From Janibacter sp. CX7 (GTDB taxonomy: Bacteria; Actinomycetota; Actinomycetes; Actinomycetales; Dermatophilaceae), in the NCBI RefSeq assembly GCF_024362365.1, contig NZ_CP101464.1, positions 1,736,001-1,800,000 of the forward strand: 64,000 nt of DNA. The letters run 5' to 3'. Under the pieces are notes generated by a model that searched no databases, was not told the DNA's origin, and saw nothing but the letters and a program-made list of their open reading frames with translations. The translations under genes and the position numbers were made by a program. Below, piece after piece: positions 8,971 through 18,041 of this stretch (its first letter is position 1; each line of letters opens with the position of its first letter).

Positions 8971-9573
8971 CTAGGGGACGTGGCCTTCACCACGTCGCAC
9001 GCCGCCCGCGGCCCGGCGCGCCCCGGAGGGCGGCGCGAGGAGCGCGACGACGTCCGCGAGATCGCGCTTCGTCGTGACCCGCTCGGTCCGCATCCCGAGA
9101 CCCCGCGCCGGCGCCAGGTCGCTCGGCATGTCACCGACCATGACGCACCGCTCGGGGTGGGCCCACGGGGCCGCCGCGAGGGCCGCGCGGAAGAGACCGT
9201 CGAGCGGCTTGCGGCAGGAGCAGACACCCGTGTCGTGCGGGCAGACGGCGATCGCGTCGACGCGTCCGCCCTCGGCGGCCAGCGCGTGAGAGAGACGCTC
9301 GTGGACCGCCTCGAGGTCGCTGCGGTCCATGAGCCCCCGGGCCACACCCCGCTGGTTGGTCACCAGGACGGTCCGGCAGCCGGCCGCCGTGAGCGCCCCG
9401 ACCGCCGCGGCCGCGCCCGGCAGCAGACGCAGCTCGTCGGGCCGCGTGACGTAGCCGTCGGGGATGCGCACGTTGATCGTGCCGTCACGGTCGAGCAGGA
9501 CGAGGTCGAAGGGAGCGCCCTCCCCCGGCGGGTCGAGCACCGGCGGTCCGAACCACCACGGCTGGGGGGTCAG
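8971..9573 (-). CDS. gmhB: D-glycero-D-manno-heptose 1,7-bisphosphate phosphatase-like HAD enzyme
   Basis: A HAD-IIIA phosphatase, 200 residues from the start used here. Motif I is LLDRDGTIN, motif II VLVTNQRGVARG, a zinc-loop type CPHDTGVCSCRKP (Cys/His ligands) and motif III VMVGDMPSDL. This is the GmhB/HisB-N pattern, which removes the C7 phosphate of heptose 1,7-bisphosphate. It is the third gene of hddA-gmhA-gmhB. Start choice is uncertain: the reading frame continues with good codon bias to a CTG at 9573 that overlaps the gmhA stop as CTGA, matching the 4-nt overlap used throughout this operon. The first in-frame GTG downstream is at 9540 and lacks a ribosome-binding site. Stop TAG. Confidence 0.85.
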   Translation of the reverse strand: MTPQPWWFGPPVLDPPGEGAPFDLVLLDRDGTINVRIPDGYVTRPDELRLLPGAAAAVGALTAAGCRTVLVTNQRGVARGLMDRSDLEAVHERLSHALAAEGGRVDAIAVCPHDTGVCSCRKPLDGLFRAALAAAPWAHPERCVMVGDMPSDLAPARGLGMRTERVTTKRDLADVVALLAPPSGARRAAGGVRRGEGHVP

Positions 9574-10178
9574 CGGGGCCCCTGCATCGACAGGTCGACC
9601 GCCTCGCACCACGCGTGCGCCCAGAGCATGTGGACCTCCTGGATGCGTGGCGTCTCGTCGCTGGGCACGACGAGCAGGTGGTCGGCGAGGTGCCCCTGCC
9701 CCGCGCCCTTCGCGCCGGTCATGAGGATCGTGCGCAGGCCGCGGGCCCGCGCCTCCTCCAGGGCCGCGACGACGTTGGGGCTCGTACCGGAGGTGGACAT
9801 CGCGAGCAGGACGTCGCCCGGGCGGCCGAAGGCCTGCACGCCACGCAGGAAGACCTGGTCGAAGCCGTAGTCGTTGCCGATCGCGGTGAGCGAGGAGTGC
9901 GACTCGGCGAGGCTGATCGACGGCAGCGGGTGCCGGTCGTGGATGCACTTGCCGAGGAACTCCGCGGCGACGTGGCTGGCGATCGCGGCCGACCCGCCGT
10001 TGCCGGCGACGAGGAGGGTGCCCCCCGCAGCGAGGGCGTCGACGACCTCGCGCCCGGCAGCCTCGACGGCCTGACGCACCCCGGGTGCCGAGATCTCGCT
10101 GGCCAACCGGGCCCACGCCGCGATCCCCGCGTCGAGCTGCTGGGTGACGAGCGCGTGGCCCCCCTGCGTCGCTGTCAT
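9570..10178 (-). CDS. gmhA: sedoheptulose-7-phosphate isomerase (SIS domain)
   Basis: GmhA converts sedoheptulose 7-phosphate to D-glycero-D-manno-heptose 7-phosphate, the first committed step of heptose nucleotide synthesis. The 202-residue protein is one SIS domain: GGTLLVAGNGGSAAIASHVA at about 52-71, FLGKCIHDRHPLPSISL, then the phosphosugar loop LLAMSTSGTSPNVVAAL at about 124-140 and a C-terminal HxxW-like EVHMLWAHAWCEAVD helix. The ATG overlaps the hddA stop as ATGA, so the two are translationally coupled. Family length is about 190-200. Confidence 0.93.
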   Translation of the reverse strand: MTATQGGHALVTQQLDAGIAAWARLASEISAPGVRQAVEAAGREVVDALAAGGTLLVAGNGGSAAIASHVAAEFLGKCIHDRHPLPSISLAESHSSLTAIGNDYGFDQVFLRGVQAFGRPGDVLLAMSTSGTSPNVVAALEEARARGLRTILMTGAKGAGQGHLADHLLVVPSDETPRIQEVHMLWAHAWCEAVDLSMQGPR

Positions 10179-11218
10179 TGCTGGCCCTTCCAGGTCGTGA
10201 CGCCGTGCTTGGTGAAGGTGAACTCGGAGACCGTCAGGCCCAGGCGGATCAGCTCGTCGGCGACGAGGTGGCGCTTCTCGAACTCGCAGATGAAGATCAT
10301 GTGCCCGCCGCCACCGGCCCCGGTGACCTTGCCACCGAGGGCGCCGTGCGCGAGCGCGCTCTCGACCGCGTCGGCGATGAGCGGCGTGGTGATCCGCGAG
10401 GACATCCGCTGCTTCTCCTGCCAGGCCTGGCCGAGGAGGTGACCGATCTCGTCGACCCGGCCGCGCAGCAGCGCCACCCGCATCGCGTCGGCGAGGTCTC
10501 GCTGCGCCCGCAGCCCGGCGATCGCGTCCGCGTTGCCCGTCTCGTAGCGGGAGACCTGGTCCTGGATGATGTGGTCGCTCACGCGGGTGCGTCCGGTGTA
10601 GGCGAGCAGCATGTTGTGCTCGAGCTCGTGGACGGTGTCCGGCCGCACCCGCAGCGGGTTGACGACGACCTGCCCGTCGGTGCGGAACTCCATGAAGTTG
10701 AAGCCGCCGAAGGCCGCCGCGTACTGGTCCTGGTAGCCGCCCGGGATCGCCAGGTCGTCGCGCTCGAGCCGGTACGCCAGCTCGGCGGTCTCGTGCGGGC
10801 CGAGGTCGAGGCCGCAGTGCCGGGCCACGAGCTGGATGACCGCGACCATGACCGCGCTCGAGCTGCCGAGGCCGGACCCGGGCGGGGCATTGGTGTGCAG
10901 GAAAAGGTCGAAGCCGTCGGAGGCCATGGCCCCGTCGAGCGCCATGATCCGGGCGATCGCGGCCTTGGGCAGGTCGAGCTCGCCGCCCAGCTCGAAGGGG
11001 GTGCCGACGTCGTAGCCGATGCTCGTGCCGTAGTCGTGCGACTCGACGGTGATGTGCCCGTCGGTGCGCGGCCGCAGCGTCGCGTAGGCATAGCTGCCGA
11101 TCGTGGCGCTGAGGACCGCGCCGCCCTCGCGCTCGGTGAAGGGTGCGACGTCGGTGCCGCCGCCGGCGAAGCTCACCCGCAGGGGTGCGCGGGCGCGCAG
11201 CACGGGACGGAGCGTCAT
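10175..11218 (-). CDS. hddA: D-glycero-alpha-D-manno-heptose 7-phosphate kinase (GHMP family)
   Basis: A 347-residue GHMP kinase. The substrate-loop opening APLRVSFAGGGTD is at about 10-22, the phosphate-binding PPGSGLGSSSAVMVA at about 114-128, and the C-terminal GAGGGGHMIFI motif at about 300-310. Together with the gmhA and gmhB partners this points to HddA, which makes heptose 1,7-bisphosphate in the GDP-D-glycero-alpha-D-manno-heptose route (the ADP route uses HldE). ATG at 11218 with AGAGGACC shortly upstream. It is the first gene of the operon and divergent from the acyltransferase. Fucose or mevalonate kinase functions are less likely given the neighbours. Confidence 0.88.
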   Translation of the reverse strand: MTLRPVLRARAPLRVSFAGGGTDVAPFTEREGGAVLSATIGSYAYATLRPRTDGHITVESHDYGTSIGYDVGTPFELGGELDLPKAAIARIMALDGAMASDGFDLFLHTNAPPGSGLGSSSAVMVAVIQLVARHCGLDLGPHETAELAYRLERDDLAIPGGYQDQYAAAFGGFNFMEFRTDGQVVVNPLRVRPDTVHELEHNMLLAYTGRTRVSDHIIQDQVSRYETGNADAIAGLRAQRDLADAMRVALLRGRVDEIGHLLGQAWQEKQRMSSRITTPLIADAVESALAHGALGGKVTGAGGGGHMIFICEFEKRHLVADELIRLGLTVSEFTFTKHGVTTWKGQQ

Positions 11219-11287
11219 CCGAGGTCCTCTCGAGCAGGCAGAATGGGCGATCGTTACCGAATGGTAGGTGAAGGCATCGACACACGA

Positions 11288-11293
11288 CAGGCT
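11288..11293 (+). promoter_or_regulatory. possible -10 box of acyltransferase
   Basis: CAGGCT lies 6 nt before the GTG at 11300, the same spacing as the leaderless promoters elsewhere, but it lacks the first T. It is used here only to weigh the start. Confidence 0.3.
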
Positions 11294-11299
11294 CCCCCG

Positions 11300-12487
11300 G
11301 TGAGCGGCACGTCACGCCTGCTCGGCCTCGACCTGCTCCGAGCGGTCGCGGCCTGGCTCGTCCTGCTCTCGCACGTCGCCTTCTGGACCGGCGCCGGCGA
11401 GCAGGGTGTGGTCGGCGGCCTCGCCGTGCGCGGTGAGCTCGGCGTGGCGGTCTTCTTCGCCCTCTCCGCCTTCCTGCTGTCGACCCCCTTCGTCCGACGT
11501 GCGCTCGGCGAGGAGGTCGACTGGTCGGCGCGGCGCTACCTCGTGCGGCGGGCGGCGCGCATCTACCCCGGGTACCTCCTCGCGCTCGTCGCCGTGGTCG
11601 CCGTCGCGATCTGGCTCGGCGGAGCCGCCGCGAGCGCCTTCGACCTGCCGACCGTCCTCGTGCACCTCGTCGTCGGGCAGGGCTGGACGGGGCGGACCTT
11701 CCAGTCCTTCACCCAGACGTGGAGCCTGACGAGCGAGCTGACCTTCTACCTCGCACTGCCCCTCGTCGCCGCCGTGATCGCGCCCGTGGTGCGCGGCGCC
11801 GCCCCCGCGACGGTCGCCCGTCGGCTCCTGGCGGTCTGCGCCGGCATCGCGGTCGCCGGGCTCGTGCTCCAGACGCTTGCCGCGGTGCCGGACGGCCGGT
11901 GGGGCGGCATCCTCGCGACGAGCGCGGCCGGTCACGCCGCGTGGTTTGCCATCGGCGCCGCGGTCTCGGTCGTCGTGCAGGCGGAGCGGGCCGGGGTCGT
12001 GGTCACCCCGCGCCCGTGGCTCGAAGCCGTGCGGACCAGCCCGGGCACCCTCGTGCTCCTCGCCGCGGTGCTGTGGCTGGTCTCCTCGACGCCGGTCGCC
12101 GGACCCCGCGGGATCGAGCACTCCTCGCCCGCGCAGGCACTCGCGGCGGAGCTGCTCTACGGGCTCGTCGCCGGGTGCCTCCTGCTGGCGGGCACGACCC
12201 GAGGGCTCGCGGAGACGATCACCGGCTCACCGGTGGCCGGAGCCGCCCGGTGGCTCGGCGACATCTCCTACGGGGTCTTCCTGTGGCACGTGCTCGTGCT
12301 GCAGGTGACCTTCGCCCTGCTCGACCTGCGGCTCTTCGCGGCGCCCTTCGCCGCGACGCTGCTGCTCGTGACGGTCGTCAGCGTGGGTCTGGCGCACCTG
12401 TCGTGGTCCCTGCTGGAGCGTCCGGTGCTGCGTCGCGCGCACCGGACGACGGACGCACCAGCGCCGCAGCCAGCACCCCGAGCGTGA
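11300..12487 (+). CDS. acyltransferase 3 family membrane protein
   Basis: An integral membrane O-acyltransferase, about 395 residues and about ten helices. It has the conserved LVLLSHVAFW (catalytic-type His) near the N-terminus, the VFFALSAFLLSTPFVRR block, RRAARIYPGYL, QTWSLTSELTFYLALP and DISYGVFLWH near the C-terminus. Such proteins add acetyl or succinyl groups to sugars of surface glycans or antibiotics. The GTG at 11300 (MSGTSRLLGLDLLRA) follows a CAGGCT box by 6 nt; an ATG at 11261 is the alternative. The last 110 bp overlap the 3' end of the convergent AftD-like gene. It is divergent from hddA, which supports a role in decorating the same glycan. Confidence 0.87.
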   Translation: MSGTSRLLGLDLLRAVAAWLVLLSHVAFWTGAGEQGVVGGLAVRGELGVAVFFALSAFLLSTPFVRRALGEEVDWSARRYLVRRAARIYPGYLLALVAVVAVAIWLGGAAASAFDLPTVLVHLVVGQGWTGRTFQSFTQTWSLTSELTFYLALPLVAAVIAPVVRGAAPATVARRLLAVCAGIAVAGLVLQTLAAVPDGRWGGILATSAAGHAAWFAIGAAVSVVVQAERAGVVVTPRPWLEAVRTSPGTLVLLAAVLWLVSSTPVAGPRGIEHSSPAQALAAELLYGLVAGCLLLAGTTRGLAETITGSPVAGAARWLGDISYGVFLWHVLVLQVTFALLDLRLFAAPFAATLLLVTVVSVGLAHLSWSLLERPVLRRAHRTTDAPAPQPAPRA

Positions 12488-15400
12488 CCGCGCCGAGGAC
12501 CTGCGAGACGAGCGAGCCCGCCGACTGACGCTCGGCGACCCCGAGAACGGCCAGGGCGATACCCGCAGCACCGAGGACGAGGGCCACCGCCGTCGCTCGA
12601 CGACGCACCGGCAGCACGGCGCCCACCGCACCGGCGAGCAGCCCCCACCAGCCGGCGACGAGCAGCCCGACGAGCGCGCCGAGCAGCACCCCGAGGACGA
12701 AGGGGGCCACCCCCGCCTCCGCGTCGGCGGCGACGTCACCCAGCTCGGTGTCCACGTCTGCGTCCACGTCACGCACCGTGGCGTGGACGACTGCGGCCTC
12801 CCCGTCGGCGGTGGTCACCGCACCGGAGCGACGCCGCAACCACACCTCGAGCGCCCCCCAGAGCACGAGCAGGCCGGCGAGCAGGGCACCGATGCCCAGG
12901 GCCAGCCGGTGGTGGCCGTTGGGGACGAAGTCGACCGTGACCCCGACCGCTCCCCCGGCAGGGACGACGAAGGCCTGGCGCCATCCGTCGACGGTCACCG
13001 GCTCGAGGATGCTCCCGTCCTCGGTCGTCGCCCGCCAGCCCGCGTTGGCCCCCTGCGAGAGCACGAGCAGTCCCTCCCCGCCCCGGCCGACGTCGACCTG
13101 CCAGCGGCCGGTGTGCTCACGGGTGCTCGTCACGGTGCGGTCGGGCTCGGCGGCGGCGCGCTGCCAGCCCTGCGGCGTGAGGGTGACCATCTCGGGCACG
13201 AGCGGTCCGGCCGCGGCCGCGGTGACCGTGCCGCTGCCGGCCGGCAGGTTCCCGCACGACGTCGCCGGCACGGCGGCCCCGGAGACGAGCGCGGAGCGCG
13301 AGGCCGTGAGAGCCAGACCGATGCGACCGCTGTCGCGCCCGACGGCCCCGGCCTCGCTGCACTCGAGCGACACCCGCGACGCCGGGCCCGGCACGCCCTC
13401 GACGGTCACCTCGGGGCCCGACCACGCGGCCTGGGTCCGCGGCCGCGCGAAGGTCAGCGTGAGGTGTCGGGTGCTCTGCTGCGGGATCGTCAGGGTCGTG
13501 CCGCTCGGCAGCACGTAGCGCTCGTCGTCCGTCGCGACGGTCACGGGACCGGCGGCCCGGTCGAGGGTGATCGTGCTGACCGCTTGCTCCTGCCCGAGGT
13601 CGATGTCGAGCACGGGCTCCGCACCGGGTGCCGGGCGCCAGCGGGTGGCGGGGTCCCCGTCGACGGCCGCGACGGGCCACCGGGTGAGGTCACGCGCCGC
13701 CTCGGCCGTCGCCGGCTGGGTGCTGCCGACGAGGCTCCACGGGGCCGTGACGAGGTCCTGCGCGTCGTCGCCCGGGCGCAGCCGGACCGTCGTCGAGATG
13801 CTCGACTCCGGCAGGTCGCCGACCTCACGGACGAGGTCCTGCGGGTCCTCCCCCGCCGCGAGGTCGGCGCCCGCCCGCGGGTCCCGGGTGATGAGCACCG
13901 GCCCGTCGCCGGCGGGCACGGTCAGCCCGGTCTCGATGCGCGGGCCGTCCTCGAGCTGCACCTCGCGGATGCCGAGTGGTGCCTGCGCGGCGGCCTCGGA
14001 CGCCCGCGTGAGCTCGAGGGTGACCGTCCGGCGTTCGCGCCCGTCGAGCGGGATGCGCCAGGTCGTCGTGGAGCCGACCCGCACCCCGTCGCTGCCGTCG
14101 ACCTCGACGGCAGCGAGACCGGCGAGGTCGCCGCCCCATGCCTCGTGGACGAGCAGGGCCGTCGGTCGCGCCCCCGGCGCCAGGGTGAGGGTCACCCGCT
14201 GGGTCCGGGCACCGTCGCCGCTCACCCACGCGGTGCGCGGGTCGCCGTCGACCATCGATGCGGGCCCGTCGCCGGCGCTGCGCCATTGCCGGGCGAAGGG
14301 GTCGGCTGCGCTCGACGAGACCGCCACCCGGGTGATGCCGTCGTGGAAGCGCGTCGTGCGTCCCCGCTCCTGCCCACCGGGCTCGAGGTCGCGCGTGCCG
14401 AGGAGCTCGGGCCAGAGGTTGTCCGCCGCCAGGGTCGGGCTGTGCCCGGCGGCCGGCGGGCGGCCGGAGTTGAGCGCCTGCCAACGCAGCGTGTCGGTGC
14501 GCACGTCGGCGGACCCCCCGGCCGTCGTCGTGACCGCTGCGGGGTCGAGCAGCCCGGTGGCGACGAGCGCGAACCACGCCTCCGGCGCCCCGGCCACGCC
14601 CACGACGCCGCCCTGCGGCACGACGGACACCGGCGTTGCCGGCACGTCGAGGCGCCAGATGCTCACCTCCTCCGAGCCGTCACCACGCGACCAGACCCGG
14701 GTCAGGCCGGGTGATGCCGCGAGGGTGGCGGCGACGCTCGGGGAGTCGACGGCCCCCACGTCGGGGTCGAGACCACCCCGCACGACGACTCGCGAGATGC
14801 CGAGCCGGCGCAGTCCCGTCGCCAGCTGCGGCTGGCGCCTGCCGGTGGCCACGAGCTCGTCCACCTCGTCGAGCACGCGGGTGGCTGCGGGGTGACCGAG
14901 CGGCGCGGCGGCACGGGCCAGCACCGGCGACGCGGCGAGCGCCCCGAGGGGTTCGTCCGTCACCCGACCCCACGTGTAGTCCGCGGTGCGAGCGCCCGGC
15001 AGCACGAGGGTCGTCCCGCCGTCGCTGGCAGCCATCGTGTCGACCTCGCTCGCCGCGGCGCGCCAGGTCTGCGGCACGTCGGTCGGCGCCCAGGCATCTC
15101 CGACGCGGCCGGCCCACACGGGGGCGAGCGAGCCGACGAGGGCGAGGACCGTCGCCACGACGACGAGCTGTCGGACGAAGGGGGTGGCCCCCCGCTCCAC
15201 GCGCGTCGCCCAGTGCGCGAGCAGCCCCACCCCGATCGCGACGGGCAGCCGGACCAGGAGGTCGGCCTTGTGGACGTTGCGGAAGGGCGCCAGCGGTCCG
15301 TCGAGCCACCGCTGCACGATCTCCGCGAGCGGGCCGGAGGCCGAGCCGGACCGTCCGACTGCCATGGCGACGACCCCGAGGAGGACGAGTGCCAGGGCCC

Positions 15401-16382
15401 ACCGGGTGAGGTGCGCGTCCTCGCGCTCGGGGCGCCGCCGCACGAGCCCGGCGAGCCCCAGGCCGGCGAGCACCGACGTCGCGATGATCGCGTCGACGGA
15501 CTGGGCGAGGACCCAGCCGGACTGCCAGGTCGGGTGCTCCCCCGCCGTGAGGATGTAGGCGATCCAGTGGTTGGCGCCGCGCAGCACATTGGTCACCGAG
15601 GCCACGGCGGTCGTCGTCGAGGCGACCTCGATGTGGTCGAGGAAAGGGTAGGAGTAGCGGCCGAGCACGAGCAGCGGCCCGAGCCACCACGCAGCCCCCG
15701 CTGCCGCACCCAGGCACCACCACGCGAGCGCGCGCACGCGGCGCCGCCCGGCGGGAGCGAGCAGCAGCCACATGGCTGCCGGCACGAGCGCGACGAGCGA
15801 GACGGTCGCGTTGACCCCGCCGAGGCAGGCGGCGAGCAGCCCGGTGACCACGGCCATCCGACGCCGGTCACCGGCCGTCGTTCCGGGGGCGACCCCCTTC
15901 GCCGCCACGAGGAGCAACCACGGCGCGACCGCCTGCGGCCAGACCTCGACGGAGATCTCCGACAGGACGGTCAGTACCCGGGGCGACAGGGCGAAGGCGC
16001 CGCCGACGAGCAGCGCGGGGATCGTCGGCAGGCCCGCGAGACGCCGGGCCACCCGCTCCGCACCGACGAAGCCGACGACGAGCAGAAGCGTCCACCACAC
16101 CCGCTGGACGGCCCAGCCGGGTGCGCCGACCGCGTCGCCGAGCAGGAAGACCGGCCCCATCGGGAAGAGGTAGCCGTAGGCCTGGTTCTGCAGCTCACCG
16201 ATGCCGGTGTGGTCGTTCCACGCCCACAGGGCACGGCCGAGGTAGCGGGCCGGGGAGAGCACGAGGTCGGTCTTGGTGTCCGGCTGGAGCGTGCCCGGCG
16301 CGACGAGCCAGGGCAGGACGGCGACGAGCAGGGTCGCGGCGAGGCGCTGGATGCGTGACCTGACCGCCTCGACCGCGGTCAT
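12378..16382 (-). CDS. AftD-like alpha-(1->3)-arabinofuranosyltransferase family protein
   Basis: A 1334-residue membrane glycosyltransferase of the DUF3367/AftD type. The N-terminal third has a series of helices with the family landmark QNQAYGYLFPMGP at about 65-77, and WPQAVAPWLLL. The centre is extracytoplasmic and has two discoidin-like (F5/8 type C) modules, around DGDPRTAWVSGDG and DGDPATRWRPAPG, which suggest carbohydrate binding. Three or four helices close the protein. AftD primes arabinan branches in mycolate-bearing actinobacteria; in this lineage the acceptor and donor are unknown. Start ATG at 16382 overlaps the upstream methyltransferase stop (ATGA). The 3' end overlaps the convergent acyltransferase by 110 bp. 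Confidence 0.85.
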   Translation of the reverse strand: MTAVEAVRSRIQRLAATLLVAVLPWLVAPGTLQPDTKTDLVLSPARYLGRALWAWNDHTGIGELQNQAYGYLFPMGPVFLLGDAVGAPGWAVQRVWWTLLLVVGFVGAERVARRLAGLPTIPALLVGGAFALSPRVLTVLSEISVEVWPQAVAPWLLLVAAKGVAPGTTAGDRRRMAVVTGLLAACLGGVNATVSLVALVPAAMWLLLAPAGRRRVRALAWWCLGAAAGAAWWLGPLLVLGRYSYPFLDHIEVASTTTAVASVTNVLRGANHWIAYILTAGEHPTWQSGWVLAQSVDAIIATSVLAGLGLAGLVRRRPEREDAHLTRWALALVLLGVVAMAVGRSGSASGPLAEIVQRWLDGPLAPFRNVHKADLLVRLPVAIGVGLLAHWATRVERGATPFVRQLVVVATVLALVGSLAPVWAGRVGDAWAPTDVPQTWRAAASEVDTMAASDGGTTLVLPGARTADYTWGRVTDEPLGALAASPVLARAAAPLGHPAATRVLDEVDELVATGRRQPQLATGLRRLGISRVVVRGGLDPDVGAVDSPSVAATLAASPGLTRVWSRGDGSEEVSIWRLDVPATPVSVVPQGGVVGVAGAPEAWFALVATGLLDPAAVTTTAGGSADVRTDTLRWQALNSGRPPAAGHSPTLAADNLWPELLGTRDLEPGGQERGRTTRFHDGITRVAVSSSAADPFARQWRSAGDGPASMVDGDPRTAWVSGDGARTQRVTLTLAPGARPTALLVHEAWGGDLAGLAAVEVDGSDGVRVGSTTTWRIPLDGRERRTVTLELTRASEAAAQAPLGIREVQLEDGPRIETGLTVPAGDGPVLITRDPRAGADLAAGEDPQDLVREVGDLPESSISTTVRLRPGDDAQDLVTAPWSLVGSTQPATAEAARDLTRWPVAAVDGDPATRWRPAPGAEPVLDIDLGQEQAVSTITLDRAAGPVTVATDDERYVLPSGTTLTIPQQSTRHLTLTFARPRTQAAWSGPEVTVEGVPGPASRVSLECSEAGAVGRDSGRIGLALTASRSALVSGAAVPATSCGNLPAGSGTVTAAAAGPLVPEMVTLTPQGWQRAAAEPDRTVTSTREHTGRWQVDVGRGGEGLLVLSQGANAGWRATTEDGSILEPVTVDGWRQAFVVPAGGAVGVTVDFVPNGHHRLALGIGALLAGLLVLWGALEVWLRRRSGAVTTADGEAAVVHATVRDVDADVDTELGDVAADAEAGVAPFVLGVLLGALVGLLVAGWWGLLAGAVGAVLPVRRRATAVALVLGAAGIALAVLGVAERQSAGSLVSQVLGAVTLGVLAAALVRPSSGARDAAPDAPAGTTTGAPDPR

Positions 16383-17101
16383 CGGCGACGCAGGACGAGC
16401 AGGAGGTTCCACGTGACGACCTCGCGCAGACCCGGCACCCGCAGGAGGGCGGCGCAGCCGTCGGGCAGATACCGCGGCCGGGCCACGAGAACCTGGGCGT
16501 CCGCCCCCTTCGCCCAGTCCAGGCCCTGGCGCACGCTCACCCGATGGAGGGTCTCGCCGACGCGGTTCTTGGGCAGGTGCCCGTGCTTGCGCTCGTAGCG
16601 GCGGATCGCCCGCTCGCCGCCGAGCCAGTGCCACGGGGAGGTCTCGTGCCCACCCCACGGGGAGAGCCAGTTGGTGTACGACAGCAGGACGACACCACCG
16701 CGCCGGGTCACGCGCAGCATCTCGTCGGCCACGGCCTCCGGGTCCGGCACGTGCTCCCACATGTTGCTCGAGAAGACGACGTCGACGCTGCCGTCGGCCA
16801 GGGGCAGGCGCAGGGCGTCGCCGACGACTCCCCCGTCACGCACCGACGCGACCGAGGCATCGTGGTCGACCGGGACGTAGCGCGCGCCCTCGGCACGGAA
16901 GGCGCGGGCGAACTCGCTCGGCCCGGCGCCGACGTCGAGGACGGTGCGGCCGGCGAGGTCGGTGTGCTCACGCAGCAGGGCGATCGAGTCGCTCGCGAGG
17001 GTCGAGTAGAAGACCTCCGGCTGCGTCTGCTCGAGGAGGAAGGCGCGGAAGAGGCGGACCGACCGGCGCAGCCCACGGCGCTGCATCGGGGCGGGGGTCA
17101 T
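16379..17101 (-). CDS. class I SAM-dependent methyltransferase
   Basis: A 240-residue methyltransferase of the Methyltransf_11 type. Motif I is TVLDVGAGPSEFARAF at about 50-65, an acidic PVDHDAS follows, then DALRLPLADGSVDVVFSSN, EHVPDPEAVADEMLRV and RRGGVVLLSYTNW. The rest is basic and ends in a hydrophobic VVTWNLLLVLRRR tail that may touch the membrane. It directly precedes and overlaps the AftD-like gene, so it probably modifies a lipid or sugar of the same envelope pathway. Start ATG at 17101; an internal ATG five codons later is possible. Confidence 0.85.
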   Translation of the reverse strand: MTPAPMQRRGLRRSVRLFRAFLLEQTQPEVFYSTLASDSIALLREHTDLAGRTVLDVGAGPSEFARAFRAEGARYVPVDHDASVASVRDGGVVGDALRLPLADGSVDVVFSSNMWEHVPDPEAVADEMLRVTRRGGVVLLSYTNWLSPWGGHETSPWHWLGGERAIRRYERKHGHLPKNRVGETLHRVSVRQGLDWAKGADAQVLVARPRYLPDGCAALLRVPGLREVVTWNLLLVLRRR

Positions 17102-17114
17102 CGGCACCCCACCA

Positions 17115-17987
17115 TCATGGACGACGCGCCAGAAGCTGCAGCGTGGGACGGCTGCGCGGTGCCACGACCCGCTGGCCGATGACGAGGGGCACGCTGGCCA
17201 CCGCCGCCGCGAGCACGGACCTCGAGCCGAGGACACCTCGCGGGCGCTCGCCGGGGCGCACCGCCCGAGCGAGGCTCGCGGCGTCGACGCTCAGGCTGTC
17301 GAGCAGCAGACGGCGCACCTCGATGTCGACGAAGCCGGCCCGCTCAGCCGCCCGCGCCAGCGAGTCGGCGGTGAAGAAGCGGATGTGCGTCGGGTCCTCG
17401 AGCATCCACCAGGCGGCCCCGTAGCGGTCGACACCGCTGCTGTCGCCGGCGGGCGTGATGAAGCTCGCCCGTCCGCCGGGGCGCAGCAGCTCCAGCGACG
17501 AGCGCAGCGCGGCGTGCGGGTCGGTGACGTGCTCGAGCACGTGGATGCCGTAGACGAGGTCCTGCTCGCCGGGCAGGTCGGTGACGTCCTCGATGCCGCC
17601 GGTGCGCAGGTCGCCCTGCGCCCGCACGAGCTCGTCGACGTCGATGCCGAGCTGGTCCGGGTCGACGCCGGCGACCTGTGCCCCGTCGTCGAGGAAGCGG
17701 CGCAGCATCGAGCCCGCGCCGAAGCCCACCTCGAAGACCCGGCTCGGCACGCCGTCGCGCACGAGCTCGCGGTAGGTCAGGTCGAGCCGGATGCGGTCGA
17801 GGGTCGGCTCGCCGCCGTAGGCGAGGTCGCGGTGGTGCGCCGGGCAGCGCTCGAGGTCGCGCTCGAGGTGGCCGCAGCGCTCGCAGCGCTCGACGACGCA
17901 ACCTCCGCGCAGCGCCTGCCCGCGCACGGGAGCGCCGCACATCTCACACCGGCGATCGGGGCCTACGCCTACCGTTGGGTAACTCAC
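17115..17987 (-). CDS. class I SAM-dependent methyltransferase with N-terminal zinc ribbon
   Basis: A 290-residue protein. The N-terminus has four cysteines in CEMCGAP and CERCGHLE (about 14-42), a zinc-ribbon arrangement typical of sugar C- or N-methyltransferases of the TylC/NovU kind. The SAM fold follows: FEVGFGAGSMLRRFL at about 84-98, GVDPDQLG, and IHVLEHVTDPHAALR with LLRPGGRASFITP. GTG at 17987, 6 nt after TAGGCT (leaderless). It is first of a three-gene unit with the next methyltransferase and the AftD-like gene, and divergent from the GT4 gene. The exact substrate is not visible. Confidence 0.83.
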   Translation of the reverse strand: MSYPTVGVGPDRRCEMCGAPVRGQALRGGCVVERCERCGHLERDLERCPAHHRDLAYGGEPTLDRIRLDLTYRELVRDGVPSRVFEVGFGAGSMLRRFLDDGAQVAGVDPDQLGIDVDELVRAQGDLRTGGIEDVTDLPGEQDLVYGIHVLEHVTDPHAALRSSLELLRPGGRASFITPAGDSSGVDRYGAAWWMLEDPTHIRFFTADSLARAAERAGFVDIEVRRLLLDSLSVDAASLARAVRPGERPRGVLGSRSVLAAAVASVPLVIGQRVVAPRSRPTLQLLARRP

Positions 17988-17993
17988 GGCGTT

Positions 17994-17999
17994 AGCCTA
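17994..17999 (-). promoter_or_regulatory. -10 box of the methyltransferase at 17987 (leaderless)
   Basis: TAGGCT on the minus strand ends 6 nt before the GTG. On the plus strand the same bases read TAGCCT (17993-17998), so the divergent GT4 gene may use the same box in the other direction. Confidence 0.45.
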
Positions 18000-18041
18000 T
18001 CCGTCGGCCCGTGACACCCACGTGGCCGGCAAGGAGCGATG

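Noticed and set aside
9540..9540. GTG at 9540 as the gmhB start
   Set aside because: It leaves a gap in an otherwise overlapping operon and has no ribosome-binding site; kept only as an alternative.
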